Made by a program: the position numbers and the translations under genes
The notes under the pieces: generated by a model
Told to the model about the DNA's origin: nothing
The model's input: only the letters and a program-made list of their open reading frames with translations
Database searches by the model: none
Shown: positions 1 through 8,915 of the stretch, piece after piece
Position numbering within the stretch: position 1 is the stretch's first letter
Layout of the letters: every line of letters starts with the position of its first letter
Source: Luteitalea pratensis
Lineage (GTDB): Bacteria; Acidobacteriota; Vicinamibacteria; Vicinamibacterales; Vicinamibacteraceae
DNA length: 64,000 nt
Assembly (NCBI RefSeq): GCF_001618865.1
Contig: NZ_CP015136.1
Location: 186,001 to 250,000, forward strand
Reading direction: 5' to 3'

Positions 1-112
1 GCCTGAACGTGACCGCGCGATCGACGCCGATCTCGGGGGAGACCAGTGTCGGTGGCGTCTGGCCGCTGGCGGGGCACGCGAGGGCGACGGCCGACGCGAG
101 CGCGAGCCGCAT
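1..112 (-). CDS. Secreted esterase/hydrolase, N-terminal fragment
   Basis: The gene runs off the left edge; only 37 codons are visible. ATG at 112 opens a short hydrophobic, Ala/Leu-rich leader (MRLALASAVALACPASG) that looks like a signal peptide. It is followed by TLVSPEIGVDRAVTFR, which resembles the start of the early-set domain of enterochelin-esterase/feruloyl-esterase-like proteins (typically SPE-x-DR-x-VTFR). The catalytic domain lies outside the window, so the activity is inferred from this short match alone. It lies 57 bp downstream of the P450 on the same strand and may be co-transcribed with it. Confidence 0.5.
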   Translation of the reverse strand, partial: MRLALASAVALACPASGQTPPTLVSPEIGVDRAVTFR

Positions 113-169
113 CGCGGCCGAATGTGGCGTCACCGATCGTCGGTTGAGCGAGATGCGCATTGGGAGCCC

Positions 170-1558
170 TCAACCAGCCGAGCGTTCGTCACGCGCGTGC
201 CGCCTGCTGACGATCGCACGGACACTCGGCGCTGGCCGCAGCGTGATCAGCGGCTCGGGCCGGATCTCCTGACCTGGTACGAGCTCGATGCGATAGCGCT
301 GGGCAATGGCCGCGACGATCAGCACGGCCTCGGTCATCGCGAACTGGTTGCCGATACAACCCCGCGGCCCGCCACCGAAGGGCAGATAGGAGAATCGTGG
401 TCGCGCCGACACCTGTTCCGGTGTGAATCGGTCTGGATCGAATCGATCCGGATCCGGCCACAGAGCCGGCCTGCGATGGACCACGAACGGGATCATGAAC
501 ACGAGGAAGCCGCGCGGGAGGTGATAGCCGCACACGTCGTCGTCGCCGAGCGCTCGCCGCGAGAAGCCCCATGCAGGCGGATAGAGCCGCAGGGACTCCT
601 CGATGACGCAGCGCGTGAAGCTCAGGCGATCGATGTGCGCGAACCCGAGCCGCATGTCTCCGACGACGCGATCCACTTCGTCCACGAGGCGTGCCTCGAC
701 GAGTGGATGCTGCGACAGCAGGTAGTACGTCCACGACAGCGCCAGCGACGTCGTCTCGTGCCCGGCCAGCAGCATGGTCACGACCTCGTCGCGCAGCTGA
801 CGGTCCGTCATGCCGGTGCCGGTCTCCTCGTCGCGTGCCGACAGCAGCATGGAAAGCAGGTCCGCTTGCTCGCGCCGGGCCTGCCGCCGCTCGGCAATGA
901 TTCGATAGACGACCGCGTCCAGCTCGCGCAAGGCGCGCCAGAAGCGGCGATTCGCGGCAAGCGGTAGCGCCGTTTCCAGCTTCGTCGACCAGAACGTCTC
1001 GCCGATGCGGCGATTGATGATCGGCCACGTGCGGTTGACGATCTCGGCGGCCGCGCCGAGATCGGTGCTGAACATCGTCCGGACGATGATCGCCTGGGTC
1101 AACGCCATCATCTCCGAGACGAGGTCGATCGTCTCGCCGCGCGAGGCCAGCCCGTCCCATCGCGCCACCATCAGCTCCGTGCAGCCGACCATCACGTCCG
1201 CCATGTCCACCAGCCGTTGCCGATGGAACGCGGGTTGGGCGAGACGCCGTTGCCGCAGCCACGACGTGTCCTCGCTCGTCAGCAGTCCGTTGCCGAGATT
1301 GTCCCTGAGGCGATCGTAGAGCGGGCTCTTGTGGTAGTTGCGCGGGTTGTCCTGAAGGACATGCTTGATCCCGGCCGGATCGCACACGAGGAAGCCACGA
1401 TAGGGGCCGACTCTCATGTGGACGATGTCTCCGTAGCGATTAGCGGCGTCGAGAAACGTGCTGATCGGATCCGCGCGGAGATGTGGAAGGACACCGAGGA
1501 TCGGGTACCCGCGTGGGCCCGGGGGAAACGCCGACGCAGGCAGGGGGCGGCTGCTCAC
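170..1558 (-). CDS. Cytochrome P450
   Basis: A 462-residue protein with all the P450 hallmarks. These are the proline-rich start (FPPGPRGYPILG), the I-helix oxygen-activation motif AGHETTS (265-271), the K-helix ExxR in ESLRLYPP (E321-R324), and the heme loop FGGGPRGCIGNQFAM with proximal cysteine C401. It has no N-terminal membrane anchor, so it should be a soluble bacterial monooxygenase needing separate redox partners; none is visible nearby. The start is GTG at 1558 and no longer in-frame alternative is better. The substrate cannot be deduced. The following gene on this strand starts a secreted esterase-like protein. Confidence 0.95.
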   Translation of the reverse strand: MSSRPLPASAFPPGPRGYPILGVLPHLRADPISTFLDAANRYGDIVHMRVGPYRGFLVCDPAGIKHVLQDNPRNYHKSPLYDRLRDNLGNGLLTSEDTSWLRQRRLAQPAFHRQRLVDMADVMVGCTELMVARWDGLASRGETIDLVSEMMALTQAIIVRTMFSTDLGAAAEIVNRTWPIINRRIGETFWSTKLETALPLAANRRFWRALRELDAVVYRIIAERRQARREQADLLSMLLSARDEETGTGMTDRQLRDEVVTMLLAGHETTSLALSWTYYLLSQHPLVEARLVDEVDRVVGDMRLGFAHIDRLSFTRCVIEESLRLYPPAWGFSRRALGDDDVCGYHLPRGFLVFMIPFVVHRRPALWPDPDRFDPDRFTPEQVSARPRFSYLPFGGGPRGCIGNQFAMTEAVLIVAAIAQRYRIELVPGQEIRPEPLITLRPAPSVRAIVSRRHARDERSAG

Positions 1559-1567
1559 CTCGGCGCG

Positions 1568-1573
1568 ATTATA
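1568..1573 (-). promoter_or_regulatory. Perfect -10 box (TATAAT) just before the P450 start
   Basis: On the minus strand TATAAT sits 9 nt upstream of the GTG start of the P450, in otherwise GC-rich DNA. A -35 match is weak (TGTCAG with an 18-nt spacer). This close spacing would give an mRNA with almost no 5' leader. Confidence 0.4.
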
Positions 1574-1676
1574 GGCACGCGACCCTCACTACTGACAGGC
1601 CTCCGCGTAACACGTGGCGCAATCGCGACACTTCCACTCAGGACGCGCCGACAGGGGCCGCGTCAGGAGGTGGCCG

Positions 1677-2435
1677 ATGGCCCAGATCGACGAAATCGCA
1701 CCGGACTTGTATCGAGTCTCCATCTATGCGCCGCAGTTCGACCTGCAGTTCAATCATTTCCTGATCAAGGATGACGAGCCGCTGCTGTTCCACACCGGCA
1801 TGCGGCGGATGTTCCCGGAAGTCCGCGAGGCGATCGCCACGCTGATCGACCCGGCCGATCTGCGCTGGATCAGCTGGAGCCACTTCGAGGTGGACGAGTG
1901 CGGCGCACTCAACGAATGGCTCGCCGTCGCACCACGCGCGCAGGCGGTCTGCAGCCAGGTGGGCGCGGCCGTCAACATCGACGACTTCGCCAACCGCCCA
2001 CCGCGCGGCCTCACGAAGGACGAGGTGATCGACACCGGCCGGCATCGGTACCGCTTCGTGCCGACCCCGCACCTGCCGCACGGGTGGGATGCCGGCGTGC
2101 TGTTCGAGGAGAACTCGGGCGTCCTCCTGTGCTCCGACCTGTTCCACCAGATCGGCGATGTCGAACCGGTGACGTCCACCGACGTCCTGGGCCGTTGGGA
2201 TGCCGCCATCGCGGCGTACCAGCAGCATCCGGTGCTGATGGACTACGTGCCGCTGACCCCCAATACGCGACGCCGCCTCAACGAACTCGCCGACCTGCAG
2301 CCCAAGGTGCTCGCCGCGATGCATGGGTCGACGTTTGTCGGCGACGGTGGGGCGGCGCTGCGAGCAGCCGCCGACGTGCTGCAGCGGCGCCTGGGCGCCG
2401 TGCCGGCCGGTGTTGACGCCCCGGTCGTCGCCTGA
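1677..2435 (+). CDS. MBL-fold protein with flavodiiron (ODP-like) metal site
   Basis: A 252-residue metallo-beta-lactamase-fold protein resembling the oxygen-reducing di-iron domain of flavodiiron proteins, without their C-terminal flavodoxin domain. Candidate ligands occur in order: H69-x-E71-x-D73, H132 in PHLPHGWD, D154 in CSDLFHQ and H216 in AMHGS. Family members usually have His directly after the Asp of the first motif; here it is Glu74. Standalone ODP-type proteins can act as oxygen sensors or reductases, but the role here is unproven. ATG at 1677 is chosen because GGAGG lies 6-8 nt upstream. The gene is 14 bp upstream of a sigma factor whose promoter lies inside this gene's 3' end. 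Confidence 0.8.
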   Translation: MAQIDEIAPDLYRVSIYAPQFDLQFNHFLIKDDEPLLFHTGMRRMFPEVREAIATLIDPADLRWISWSHFEVDECGALNEWLAVAPRAQAVCSQVGAAVNIDDFANRPPRGLTKDEVIDTGRHRYRFVPTPHLPHGWDAGVLFEENSGVLLCSDLFHQIGDVEPVTSTDVLGRWDAAIAAYQQHPVLMDYVPLTPNTRRRLNELADLQPKVLAAMHGSTFVGDGGAALRAAADVLQRRLGAVPAGVDAPVVA

Positions 2436-2442
2436 GTACTGT
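2413..2442 (+). promoter_or_regulatory. Putative leaderless promoter of the ECF sigma gene
   Basis: TTGACG (2413-2418), an 18-nt spacer and TACTGT (2437-2442) lie 7 nt before the ATG at 2450. There is no Shine-Dalgarno sequence between. The promoter overlaps the last codons of the preceding gene. Confidence 0.45.
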
Positions 2443-2449
2443 CCGGCTG

Positions 2450-3028
2450 ATGCCGGACACGCGCGCCACCCTCGAGGCCGTCAGCGACGAAGCGCTCGCG
2501 CGCCGAATCGCGGGCGGTCCACAGGGATCGACCGACACCGAGGAGGGCGAACTGTACCGGCGCTTCGCACCGCGCGTGCGGTTGTACGGCCGTCGTCACC
2601 TGCACAACGACGCGGCCGCCGACGATCTCGCGCAGGACGTCCTGCTGCTCACGATCGAACGGCTGCGCGCGGGTGAGGTGCGCCGGCCCGAAGAAATCGG
2701 GTCGTTCATCCTGGGTACGAGCCGGATGATGGCTCAGGCCGAACGCCGGGTTGCCCAGCGGAGGGAAGCACTGGCAGCGCGATTCATGGATACCCGCGTG
2801 GAGACGGCACCGTCGTCCAGTGCCACACTTGACGCACCGCGCATGGCGGCGTGCTTGCGCGCACTCGCCGAGCGGGACCGGCTGGTCGTGGTGCTCACGT
2901 TTTACGCGCACCATGAAGCGCCACGGATCGCGAAGGATCTCGGGGTGTCGCCGGGTGCGGTTCGTGTAATCCGGCATCGGGCGATGGCTCGCCTGCGAGA
3001 TTGCGTGCTGGGAGGCGCGCGACGATGA
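2450..3028 (+). CDS. RNA polymerase ECF sigma factor
   Basis: A 192-residue ECF sigma factor. Region 2 spans roughly residues 30-95, with the DDLAQDVLL stretch typical of helix 2.2 and RPEEIGSFILGTSRMMAQ as the 2.3/2.4 region. Region 4 covers about 135-185, with the helix-turn-helix APRIAKDLGVSPGAVRVIRHRAMARLRD. The linker has no extra domain. The stop overlaps the start of the downstream zinc-finger anti-sigma gene by 4 nt (ATGA), so the two are translationally coupled. It should direct RNA polymerase to a small regulon once released from its partner; the signal is unknown. Confidence 0.9.
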   Translation: MPDTRATLEAVSDEALARRIAGGPQGSTDTEEGELYRRFAPRVRLYGRRHLHNDAAADDLAQDVLLLTIERLRAGEVRRPEEIGSFILGTSRMMAQAERRVAQRREALAARFMDTRVETAPSSSATLDAPRMAACLRALAERDRLVVVLTFYAHHEAPRIAKDLGVSPGAVRVIRHRAMARLRDCVLGGARR

Positions 3029-3594
3029 CGATTCCGGGATGCGATCGAATCGGACTCGTCGAGCTGACCGACTACGCGGCCGGCGAACTGGCCGCGGCCG
3101 ACGCTGCGGCGATCGAGGAACACCTCTTCGCGTGCGCCGACTGCGGTGCGCGGGCAGCGGAGTTCGATGCTGTCGTCCGCGCGATTCCACCGGCGCTGCG
3201 ATCGGCGGACGTCGGCGGATTCGTGACTGACGACGTCCTGAATCGACTGGCGCGCGAGGGCGTACGCGTACGCACCTTCGCGCTCTCACCCGGTGCCATC
3301 GTCCCGTGCGCGGTGTGGGCAGACGATGAGCTGATGGTGCTGCGGCTGCGGGGTGACTTCGGAAGCGCCACGGAGTTCACGCTGTCGGAACGCGCAGCCG
3401 GCACCGAGCTGGTCCGGGTCAGCGGTCAGATCGTCCCCAGTGCCGACGGCGAGGTCATCTACACCCTGCCGGCCAAGTCGATCCGTCACCTGCCGGTCGT
3501 GAACGTGGAGATTCTCCTCACCGCGGTCGACGCCGGCAAGGAGCGTGAGGTCGGTAGCTACACACTCGTCCACGGCGGATCGCTGCACCGGTGA
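3025..3594 (+). CDS. Zinc-finger (HC2-type) anti-sigma factor
   Basis: A 189-residue protein beginning with an anti-sigma zinc-finger domain. The EEHLFACADCGA segment supplies the H-x3-C-x2-C ligand pattern, near residues 32-40. After a linker, the C-terminal part (about 75-189) is a beta-rich domain with no clear membrane helix, so the protein looks cytoplasmic, unlike many membrane-bound anti-sigma factors. The start ATG at 3025 overlaps the sigma-factor stop. It presumably holds the upstream sigma factor inactive by binding its region 2. The C-terminal domain is not recognised and may sense the signal. Confidence 0.8.
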   Translation: MTIPGCDRIGLVELTDYAAGELAAADAAAIEEHLFACADCGARAAEFDAVVRAIPPALRSADVGGFVTDDVLNRLAREGVRVRTFALSPGAIVPCAVWADDELMVLRLRGDFGSATEFTLSERAAGTELVRVSGQIVPSADGEVIYTLPAKSIRHLPVVNVEILLTAVDAGKEREVGSYTLVHGGSLHR

Positions 3595-3602
3595 TCGCGG
3601 TC

Positions 3603-3701
3603 GGCCGCGTTCGGCGAACGGCCCTGGATCTCGCGACGATGGTAGGGCCGGCTCTCCTTGGGCGCCGGAGCGCGCAGCGCGAAGGTGGCCGAGCCCGGCC
3701 A
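3603..3701 (+). repeat. Family A repeat, inverted short copy plus full copy
   Basis: A full 60-bp copy lies at 3642-3701: GTAGGGCCGGCTCTCC, a variable middle, then GGTGGCCGAGCCCGGCCA, whose ends are largely complementary. A short copy in the opposite orientation is at 3603-3625. The pair fills the gap between two convergent genes and could act as a bidirectional terminator; there is no T-tract. Confidence 0.75.
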
Positions 3702-3711
3702 GCCCCGCCGC

Positions 3712-6126
3712 CTACTCCTCTCTCAGCGCGCGCGACGGGTCGAGACCGAGCGCCCGACGAGCCGGCACGTAGGCCGCCGCCAGACCGCCCAGCACCAGGG
3801 CCGTCGCTGCACCGAGATACGCCGTCGCGTCGTCGACCCGCACGCCGGGGACTGCCGTGATCGCGGCGTTGGCGATGACGACGGCGACCAGGGCTCCGAC
3901 ACCCAGCCCCCACGAGGTCGCGCGTGCGACGGTGCCAAGCACCACGGACAGGACATGCGAGGGCGTGGCTCCAAGCGCTACGCGGATCCCGATCTCGCGC
4001 GTCCGCTGCCGGACGAGATAGCCGCAGACGCCCGAGACACCGAGAATCGCGAGGACCAGGGCGACAAGGCCCAGCGTCGCGGCGAGGCGGCTCGCGAGCC
4101 GTGCCTCGTCGAGGTGTCGGTACACGACCTCCTGCATCGGGGTCGTGCGGACGCGGATGCGCGAGTCGAGGTGCTGAACCGCCGCGACGACCGAGCCCGC
4201 CAGACCGGGCGTCGACGGCAGGAGAAGCCGAGGCACGGTTGTCGGCGACAGCGGCTCGAACACGACGGGATCCACGGCGTCGAGGCGTCGCAAGTGCGCG
4301 TCGCGAACGACGCCGACCACTCCCCGCACGTTCTTGCCGCCGAGGACGATCGCTGTTCCGACCGCGCCCGATCCGCCGAGCCACCGCCGTGCGAACGTCT
4401 CGTTGACGAGGACGGCCTCGTCGCTCCCGGAGGTCGGAAACAGGCGTCCGGCGACGAGCGGCATGCCGAGGACGGCAAAGTAGCCCGGGTCTACCTGGTG
4501 GACGTCGGTCGAACGATCGGCCTCCACAGGTTCGTCCTGCCGCCGTACGCTCGTGGAATAGCGGGCATTGGCGAGCGGCGGCGTGCGCGTGAGCGCCGCG
4601 TTCACCGACCCCGCCCGCTGCCAGGCGCGCAGCGTCTGCACGAGGGCGCCGACCTGCGCCTCGCCGTACGCACTGGCCGGGACGTCGAACTGCATCAGGT
4701 CGATGCCCTCGACACGGAAGCCGGGATCGGTGCCGCTCACCGCCTGGATGCCGCGGAGCATGAGCGCGGCGCAGACCAGCATCACGACGCAGCCGGCGAC
4801 CTGTGCGGCCAGGAGTACGCCGCGCAGCCGCAGCCGCGGACCCCACGCCCGATTGCGCAGGGCCGATGTCAGGTCGGGCCGGGTCGCGTGCAGGGCCGGC
4901 GCCAGGCCGAACGCGAACACCGAGCCGACCGTCGCCACCATGGTGAAGGCGATGCTTGCGACGCCAGGCGTCAGCTGGATGTTCGGCGCCGTGTCCATCA
5001 TCTGGCTGAAGAGCCACGCAGGGGCCACCTGCGCCACCGCCAGCCCGAGGGCACCACCGGCCGCCGCTGGCACGACGCTCTCGACGAGCAGTTGCCTGAC
5101 CAGCCGCGCCCGTGTGGCCCCGAGAGACAGTCGCGTGCCGATCTCGTGCTGCCGCTCCACCGCGCGCGCCAGCAGCAGGTTGCCGACGTTGCCACAGGCC
5201 ACCAGCAGCACGATCAGCATCGCTGCCTGCAGGAGGCCGAACACGAGCGACGCCTTGTCCCAGAATCCCGGGTGCGACAGCAATGCGGTGTCGGTGAGCG
5301 CGATGCCCTGGGCCTCCAGCCCGTGCTGGCGCGCGAAGGTTGCGGAGACGGACTCGAGTTGGGCGGCCGCCCGGCCCGCGGTGACGCCGGGACGAAGCCG
5401 GCCGAATACCGACGAGCAGCACCAGGCCGGCGCGACGAGCAGTGGTCCGACAGACTTGTCGAGCGGGCGCAGCAGCTGCAGGGAGGCGAAGGGCACCCAT
5501 GCCGACGCCTCCCGGTCGCTCGTTCCCCCGAAGCCCGGCGGCGCGACGCCGACAACCGTGAACGGCACGCTGTCGAGCCGTACACAGGTGCCCACGATCC
5601 CTTCGTTGCCACCGAACCGACGCTGCCACGTGCGGTGGCTGAGGACGACGACCGCCTGCGGGGACGAAGGCACGTCCTCCTCGGGGAGGAAGCCGCGGCC
5701 GCGCGCCATGTCCACCGTCAGCACGCGGAAGAAATTGCCCGTCACCATTTGCGCGGGTGAAGCCGGTGCCTCGTCGCCGTCGGCAAATTGCAGCGACAGC
5801 TCGCGGGTGGCGGCCACGCCGTCGAGCAGCGTCGCGTCGGCGTCGAGTAAACGGACGTGCGCAAGCGACGCGCCAATCGCTGCAGAGCCTCGCGGCCGGT
5901 CCGGCGGTGAGGTGTAGATGTTGACGAGGTGGTCCGCGCCCGGCACTGCCCACGGACGCAGGGCGACCGCTTCGTAAATGACGAACACGCTCGCGTTGAG
6001 GCCAATGGCCAACGCCAGTGTCGCGCCGATGGCCAGTGCGAGCGCCGGGTGCCGGCGGTGGCGCCGCCAGGCATACGCGAAGTCTCTCCAGATGCCCTCG
6101 AGCACCGTGCCTCCAGTTCGGGTCAT
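3712..6126 (-). CDS. ADOP-type ABC transporter permease (MacB/FtsX family)
   Basis: About 804 residues from ATG 6126. The protein starts with the short WRDFAYAWRRHRRHP segment and a first membrane helix (about residues 20-45), followed by a periplasmic MacB-like core domain. A first FtsX permease domain comes next (around 265-400: VFGLLQAAMLIVLLVACGNVGNLLLARA), then a second periplasmic domain and a second FtsX domain to the C-terminus (ILGVSGVCGYLVRQRTREIGIRVALGA). This double-unit layout without an ATPase is the 'acidobacterial duplicated orphan permease' type. Export of peptides, lipids or antibiotics is family knowledge; the substrate is unknown. No ATP-binding gene is adjacent. An upstream in-frame ATG at 6252 would add 42 residues unlike the family. 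Confidence 0.9.
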   Translation of the reverse strand: MTRTGGTVLEGIWRDFAYAWRRHRRHPALALAIGATLALAIGLNASVFVIYEAVALRPWAVPGADHLVNIYTSPPDRPRGSAAIGASLAHVRLLDADATLLDGVAATRELSLQFADGDEAPASPAQMVTGNFFRVLTVDMARGRGFLPEEDVPSSPQAVVVLSHRTWQRRFGGNEGIVGTCVRLDSVPFTVVGVAPPGFGGTSDREASAWVPFASLQLLRPLDKSVGPLLVAPAWCCSSVFGRLRPGVTAGRAAAQLESVSATFARQHGLEAQGIALTDTALLSHPGFWDKASLVFGLLQAAMLIVLLVACGNVGNLLLARAVERQHEIGTRLSLGATRARLVRQLLVESVVPAAAGGALGLAVAQVAPAWLFSQMMDTAPNIQLTPGVASIAFTMVATVGSVFAFGLAPALHATRPDLTSALRNRAWGPRLRLRGVLLAAQVAGCVVMLVCAALMLRGIQAVSGTDPGFRVEGIDLMQFDVPASAYGEAQVGALVQTLRAWQRAGSVNAALTRTPPLANARYSTSVRRQDEPVEADRSTDVHQVDPGYFAVLGMPLVAGRLFPTSGSDEAVLVNETFARRWLGGSGAVGTAIVLGGKNVRGVVGVVRDAHLRRLDAVDPVVFEPLSPTTVPRLLLPSTPGLAGSVVAAVQHLDSRIRVRTTPMQEVVYRHLDEARLASRLAATLGLVALVLAILGVSGVCGYLVRQRTREIGIRVALGATPSHVLSVVLGTVARATSWGLGVGALVAVVIANAAITAVPGVRVDDATAYLGAATALVLGGLAAAYVPARRALGLDPSRALREE

Positions 6127-6295
6127 TACGCGGCGGCGGGCAAAAGGTTGACAAAGTGAGACGCTGCTGACGAGCTCGACCGGTGAGAACCGTTGTGGGA
6201 GACTGACGTCCTCGTCAGCGCCAGTGCCAAGCCGCGCGTCCGTCGCCAGCAAGTGGCCTGGACGAGCGTATCGTTCTTATCGGAAGGACACAGAG

Positions 6296-6847
6296 ATGCG
6301 TGCTGTTGCGTGGCCGCTCGCGCTCGCCCTCCCGCTTCTCGTGGCCGCGTGCCAACGGGATACAGGTGCGCCCAAGGCCGCCGAGGCGGCGACAACTGCG
6401 CCGGCTGCGACGCCAGCGGCTGCGCCAGGTCCGACGTCCACTGCGCGCGTCGCCGTCACTCCGCCACCCGAAACACCGTCCGATGCCTTGGCATCACACC
6501 TGACCGACTGGGATGGCGTCGTCGCAGACGTGACGGAGTTCCGGCGCAAAGGCAATGTGCTCACGGCACTCGTACGGCTGCGCAGTCAGGGTACGCAGAT
6601 ACAAGTCATCGAGGTGTTCTTCGACAGCATCTACGTGATCGACGAGGCATCGGGGAAGAAGTACCAGGTCTTGAGGGACGAGAAGGGAACACCCATCGCC
6701 AGTTCGGGCGCGGCCGAGGGTATTCTCGGGGGTGCCACCAAGCTGATGTGGATGAAGTTTCCCGCGCCTCCGCCCGAGGTTCGGAAAGCAACCCTCGCCC
6801 TGATGAAGATGCAGCCCTTCGAAGACCTCCCTATCCAAGATCGGTGA
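6296..6847 (+). CDS. Hypothetical lipoprotein
   Basis: A 183-residue protein with a lipoprotein signal (LALPLLVAAC, lipobox Cys about residue 19), then an Ala/Thr/Pro-rich tether to about residue 60. A small domain follows (VVADVTEFRRKGNVLTALVRL...IEVFFDSIYVIDEASGKKY) that looks like a beta-sandwich. It should be anchored to a membrane facing the periplasm. ATG 6296 is chosen over upstream in-frame starts because GGAAGGA lies 9 nt before it and the signal peptide starts there. The domain is not one I can name. It overlaps the next small ORF by 4 nt. Confidence 0.75.
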   Translation: MRAVAWPLALALPLLVAACQRDTGAPKAAEAATTAPAATPAAAPGPTSTARVAVTPPPETPSDALASHLTDWDGVVADVTEFRRKGNVLTALVRLRSQGTQIQVIEVFFDSIYVIDEASGKKYQVLRDEKGTPIASSGAAEGILGGATKLMWMKFPAPPPEVRKATLALMKMQPFEDLPIQDR

Positions 6848-7047
6848 GACGGGACGCCACTGCATTGATCGTCGCGATGTGCCTCTGCACCAGCTCCTCG
6901 CCGGTGCCCGCGCAGACCGCACATGCCGGCCCGTGGGACCCGGCGGCAGAAGCCGCTGCCGAGTCTGCCGTCGCGTTGATCGGCGCGAAGCGCGCGCTCG
7001 ACATTCATGCGTCGGTGCTCTCGATTCCGGCACTCGCTCCACAGTAA
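6844..7047 (+). CDS. Small secreted hypothetical protein
   Basis: A possible 67-residue protein starting at GTG 6844, which overlaps the lipoprotein stop (GTGA). Its N-terminus (RRDATALIVAMCLCTSSSPVPAQ) looks like a signal peptide cut after AQ; the remainder is an alanine-rich segment without recognisable domain. Coupled translation and the leader argue that it is real, but it is short and the composition could be chance in GC-rich DNA. Confidence 0.4.
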   Translation: MRRDATALIVAMCLCTSSSPVPAQTAHAGPWDPAAEAAAESAVALIGAKRALDIHASVLSIPALAPQ

Positions 7048-7077
7048 CGAGGAACGATTTCGGCGAGAGAGGGACGC

Positions 7078-7632
7078 ATGCTGTTCCGCGCGGACATCCT
7101 GCAGGGTATCGCCGAGGGCCGTGTCACTCTCGCATTCCGGCGCTGGCGCAAGTCGCCGCCCGTCGATGGGTCCACGCTCCTCTCGCCCGTCGGCGTCCTC
7201 TCGCTCGATCGCGTGGCCGTGATCGAGAACGGCGACATCACCGCAGACGACATTCGACGGACCGGCATGACCGCGGAGTCACTGAGGGCATCCATCGCTG
7301 GCGACGGCACGTTGATCCGGATCGAGTTGCGCCTTGTCGGCGACGACCCAAGAATCGAGTTGCGCGAGCATCTTCCAGTGCAGGACGAACTCGCCGTCAT
7401 CGCTGCACGCCTCGCCAGGACTGACGCCGCTTCGGACGCGTCGTGGACGCAACCCTACCTGCAACTGATCGCTGACCAGCCGGCTGTCGTCTCGCGCGTG
7501 CTGGCCGCGCAGGTGAACGAGGAACTCCCGACCTTCAAGCGCCGTGTCCGGCAACTGAAGGCACTCGGCCTCACCGAAAGCCTCGAGGTCGGCTACCGGC
7601 TCTCGCCTCGAGGCCGGCAGGTGCTCGCGTAA
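7078..7632 (+). CDS. Hypothetical protein with ASCH/PUA-like start
   Basis: 184 residues. The first part (LFRADILQGIAEGRVTLAFRRW) resembles the start of ASCH-domain (PUA-superfamily) proteins, where such modules bind RNA or nucleotides. The C-terminal third is helical and basic (FKRRVRQLKALGLTESLEVGYRLSPRGRQVL) with a winged-helix look. No catalytic residues can be assigned. It begins with ATG 7078, 30 nt after the small ORF, and converges on the propeller gene at 7645. Function unknown; an RNA- or DNA-binding role is an inference. Confidence 0.65.
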   Translation: MLFRADILQGIAEGRVTLAFRRWRKSPPVDGSTLLSPVGVLSLDRVAVIENGDITADDIRRTGMTAESLRASIAGDGTLIRIELRLVGDDPRIELREHLPVQDELAVIAARLARTDAASDASWTQPYLQLIADQPAVVSRVLAAQVNEELPTFKRRVRQLKALGLTESLEVGYRLSPRGRQVLA

Positions 7633-7644
7633 CCTGGTCACCCG

Positions 7645-8676
7645 TTACTGACGGGCGCCTTTCGCGACGACTCGCGTGGTGTAGGCGACACCATCGGGAG
7701 TCTCGCCAACCGCGAGATGGCCGACCACGGTTCGCTTCGCCGGATCGATGATCGCGACCCGCCCCTCGGCACTCAGCGACTGGAACACGTGACGCCCGTT
7801 CGGGCTGATCGCGACGCCCTGCGGCGCACCGGGCAGGGTGAGTGTTCCTATCTCCTTGCGAGCCGCCCGGTCGATGAAATGCACTTCGTTCAGCGTCGGA
7901 TCGGGGACGATGACCTGCCGGCCGTCCGGCGTGAAGAGCATGCGATAGGGCCACTTCAAGCCTTCGGCGGCCCTGGTGACCGTGCCGGTGGCTGGATCGA
8001 GCACGCTGACCTGCCCGGTCTGATTGCTCCCGACCCACACTTCCTTGCCATCAGGCGTGACGTTGATCGCCTCGGGCACCGTCGGCACGGGAAAGCTCCG
8101 TACGAAGCGATGCGTGGTGAGGTCGAGCTCCGACACGGTGTGATCGCCCATGTTGCCCGTGTAGCCGCGTGTGCCGTCGGCGGTGACGCCAATCATGTGC
8201 GAGCGACCGGCCTCCGTTGAGACCGCGTGGCGGACGACGCCCCCGACAACGTCGACCAGCACGACGTCACGAGTCTGCTCGCAGGTGACCGCGACCACGC
8301 GATCGCCTGGCAGGAAAGCGATGCCGTGCGGCGCCCGGTGCTCGCCGAGATCGACCGTACGCGCGACACGCAGGCCGGGCACATCGATCACCGTGAGCGT
8401 GCGTCGTGCGCCGCCGTAATCGGTGGTCACCGCGAGCGCGCCGTCCGACGAGAGGGCGATCTCGTGAGGCGTGGTGCCCGTCGGCAGCGTGGCGAGCGTA
8501 CGCCCCGATGCGACGTCGACGATGGTCGCGGTGGACGGTGTCTTGTTGGTGACCACGAGCGTCCCCGTGAGCCCTGCCACCTGCGCGCGCGCCGCAGGAA
8601 CACCGACGAATGCCAGCGTGAGGCCCAGGGACACGAGGCGCTTCGCACAACGGAACGACGGGGCGGACATGGGCAT
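7645..8676 (-). CDS. Secreted YncE-like beta-propeller
   Basis: 343 residues with an N-terminal signal peptide (LVSLGLTLAFVGVPAARAQ). Seven repeats follow of the YncE/40-residue YVTN type; recognisable strands include TATIVDVASGRTLATLPTG, HEIALSSDG, VSVLDPATGTVTRAAEG and VAISPNGRHVFQS. Such seven-bladed propellers are periplasmic or extracellular binding scaffolds; no catalytic activity is evident. It is convergent with the hypothetical gene ending at 7632, only 12 bp away. Start ATG 8676; the in-frame second Met (MSAPS) two codons later is also possible. Confidence 0.85.
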   Translation of the reverse strand: MPMSAPSFRCAKRLVSLGLTLAFVGVPAARAQVAGLTGTLVVTNKTPSTATIVDVASGRTLATLPTGTTPHEIALSSDGALAVTTDYGGARRTLTVIDVPGLRVARTVDLGEHRAPHGIAFLPGDRVVAVTCEQTRDVVLVDVVGGVVRHAVSTEAGRSHMIGVTADGTRGYTGNMGDHTVSELDLTTHRFVRSFPVPTVPEAINVTPDGKEVWVGSNQTGQVSVLDPATGTVTRAAEGLKWPYRMLFTPDGRQVIVPDPTLNEVHFIDRAARKEIGTLTLPGAPQGVAISPNGRHVFQSLSAEGRVAIIDPAKRTVVGHLAVGETPDGVAYTTRVVAKGARQ

Positions 8677-8790
8677 CGGCGTCTCCTCGCGTGCGGCTGA
8701 TCGGCACGGCAGATGTCAGTGTACCGGGCCAGGCGAAGCCTATCTCACGATATGAGTGGCGGCCGGATTCTGTCCGGCAATTACGAATGA

Positions 8791-8871
8791 CGTAGGCGTC
8801 GAGCTTGCTCGCCGCTGACGCGTGGGCCGCCGCTGACGCATTGTCCTGCCGACCAAGGTCGGCAGCTACGC
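8791..8871 (+). repeat. Family B hairpin repeats (two units)
   Basis: The region 8677-8990 has no gene. It holds GTAGGCGTCGAGCTTGCTCG (from 8792), a twice-occurring CCGCTGACGC, and the hairpin GCCGACCAAGGTCGGC at about 8849-8864 followed by GCTACG. Both units match the family seen at 30.5 kb and 50.7 kb. Confidence 0.65.
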
Positions 8872-8915
8872 CCAACACTCGACCGACGGACAAAGGGTCG
8901 TTGGGCGAAAACATC

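Noticed and set aside
3518-6154. An 878-codon frame on the minus strand and a 700-codon frame on the plus strand (3658-5760)
   Set aside because: Both are shadows of the ADOP permease, rich in Arg, Ala, Gly and Pro, with no family match.
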